Source: an uncultured Collinsella sp.
GTDB lineage: Bacteria; Actinomycetota; Coriobacteriia; Coriobacteriales; Coriobacteriaceae
DNA: 64,000 nucleotides
Direction of reading: 5' to 3'
NCBI GenBank assembly: GCA_902494555.1
Contig: CABUTR010000006.1
Coordinates: 1-64,000, forward strand
Shown here: one piece after another, positions 62,926-64,000 of the stretch
Numbering within the stretch: position 1 is the first letter of the stretch
How the letters are laid out: every line of letters begins with the position of its first letter
The notes under the pieces: model-generated
Database searches by the model: none
What the model was told of the DNA's origin: nothing
Seen by the model: the letters and a program-made list of their open reading frames with translations, nothing else
Made by a program: the position numbers and the translations under genes

Positions 62926-64000
62926 TCGCTCGACCAGCACGCGATTGAGCCGCCCCTCCACCAAGCGCTCGTATAGACGCCGCGTCTCGGGCTCGGGCAC
63001 GCCATTGACCTGCTCCCTCAGATGGTGCATATGCCCGCTGTACAGCTCGACGATATCGCGCCTCCGCCCCGCCGCACTGTAGACGCGCATGGCGCAGCGC
63101 ACCATATCCTCACGCGCCGTTTCCTGTCGAAGACCCGACTCCGCCAGCCAAATCGCCGACTGCAGATCGTTTTCTTCTAGAGCGGCATTTGCTCCCTTAA
63201 TCATGCAATCGATGTACTTTGACTGCATAATGCGTCGCATACGCAAAAAGTAGGTGGGATTACAGCCATTGGGAACATACAGCGGTCCGGCATAAAGCTG
63301 CTCAATCTTAAGGCACAGCTCAACTAAATGGGGCCCGCGCGCACCCGTGCGATTTCCCAAAACCTCGCGGCTTATCTGGTCAAACAGCCGTACATCGGTC
63401 TTGACGTAGTCGCCGTTGAGCCCAATGCATTCATTTTGGATGAGCACACACGACTTGCCATCCGGCGTCGGTCCCAAAGCCGACCGCAAGCGCGATATCG
63501 TCGAGTACAGGTTGTTGCGGGCGCTATTGAACTCGGCATGTGGCCACAGCTCCATGGCCAGCGTCTCACGATCGACGAGCGCATCCATGCCCAGCGCAAG
63601 CCGCTCGGCAAGTGTCGCCGCCTTCTTGCGGCGCCACATTTTGTCCGTGATGGGAAACCCGTCGCGCTCGGCGCGAAACGCCCCAAACATGCGAATCTCG
63701 ATATGGTCGATGGTATCAACGGCTTCAACCTCACCGGCCTGGAACAGGCGCTCGCCCTCCCCTTCCAAATCGTCGCGCAACGAGTACCGCGACAGCTCGC
63801 GCACGGGAAGCTTCTTGCGAATCCTGGTCGCCGGCTCGCCCAGACAATGCATGGCAAGGCGCGCAAAGAGCCGATACGATGGCTCTAGAATCCCCGCGCG
63901 ATTCATGGACATCCAGGCCGCAAGGTCGCTGTCTCGGCCCGCACAGGCCAAATGCAGCGCCACCATCCAGGCTTCTGCGCCACCAACCTGCGTCTGGCTT
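62923..64000 (-). CDS. BTAD-domain (SARP/AfsR-like) transcriptional regulator, C-terminal part
   Basis: The frame is open to the window edge, so only the last 358 residues are seen and the start lies beyond 64000. It has an OmpR-type winged helix (IEIRMFGAFRAERDGFPITD, then RNNLYSTISRLRSAL at about 160-174 of the visible part). A bacterial transcriptional activation domain of helical repeats follows (DVRLFDQISREVLG, then RQETAREDMVRCAMRVYSAA). Actinobacterial regulators of this type control secondary or nutrient genes. The target is unknown. Confidence 0.8.
   Translation of the reverse strand, partial: SQTQVGGAEAWMVALHLACAGRDSDLAAWMSMNRAGILEPSYRLFARLAMHCLGEPATRIRKKLPVRELSRYSLRDDLEGEGERLFQAGEVEAVDTIDHIEIRMFGAFRAERDGFPITDKMWRRKKAATLAERLALGMDALVDRETLAMELWPHAEFNSARNNLYSTISRLRSALGPTPDGKSCVLIQNECIGLNGDYVKTDVRLFDQISREVLGNRTGARGPHLVELCLKIEQLYAGPLYVPNGCNPTYFLRMRRIMQSKYIDCMIKGANAALEENDLQSAIWLAESGLRQETAREDMVRCAMRVYSAAGRRRDIVELYSGHMHHLREQVNGVPEPETRRLYERLVEGRLNRVLVER

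Overview
The window is a high-GC actinobacterial chromosome segment. It is most like a gut Coriobacteriia genome of the Collinsella type. The grounds are GC- and GTG-rich coding, AGGAG-type ribosome binding sites, a type III glutamine synthetase, a one-gene MurT-GatD fusion, a split cobalamin methionine synthase and UPF0210 beside it. Species cannot be fixed from sequence alone. No rRNA or CRISPR array was seen. There is one tRNA, Glu(UUC), at 52451-52527.

Left flank (1-5950): the end of a sortase-anchored surface protein; a TetR repressor divergent from three tandem class-M-like sirtuins; and a MerR regulator divergent from a flavodoxin-like reductase and a carboxymuconolactone decarboxylase-cupin fusion.

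Accessory island (about 5990-31560): a mosaic of decayed integrative elements stacked downstream of guaA. Partial copies of the guaA 3' end recur near 7015, 16501, 20221 and 26814, which suggests repeated integration at one attachment site. Cargo, left to right: a broken DUF4143 ATPase; an AIPR-family defence protein with a frameshifted XRE regulator and three CTCAC/GTGAG operators; relics of phage portal, integrase and lysin genes with an IS3-family element; an orphan 443-residue protein; an intact DUF4143 ATPase; a TIR plus membrane-macrodomain pair (type II Thoeris-like); a DinJ-YafQ-like toxin-antitoxin pair; an Abi_2 gene; a deleted ISL3-family element; a low-GC cytidine deaminase and metallo-beta-lactamase-fold pair; a broken coiled-coil ATPase; an excisionase; a DUF3800 gene; and a Mef-like efflux pump with an Msr(D)-like ABC-F protein behind a possible leader peptide. 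No intact integrase is present.

Core right flank (31560-64000): guaA, asparaginase, a small regulator pair, ychF, an alpha-glucoside PTS with a GH4 phosphoglucosidase, a zinc dehydrogenase and GntR regulator, a multi-cluster ferredoxin, three metal-dependent alcohol/polyol dehydrogenases, two helical-repeat proteins ahead of murT-gatD, tRNA-Glu, glnN, metF with split metH, UPF0210, a methyltransferase, yhbY and the end of a BTAD-type regulator. Several large palindromes and a terminal-inverted-repeat element lie between these genes.
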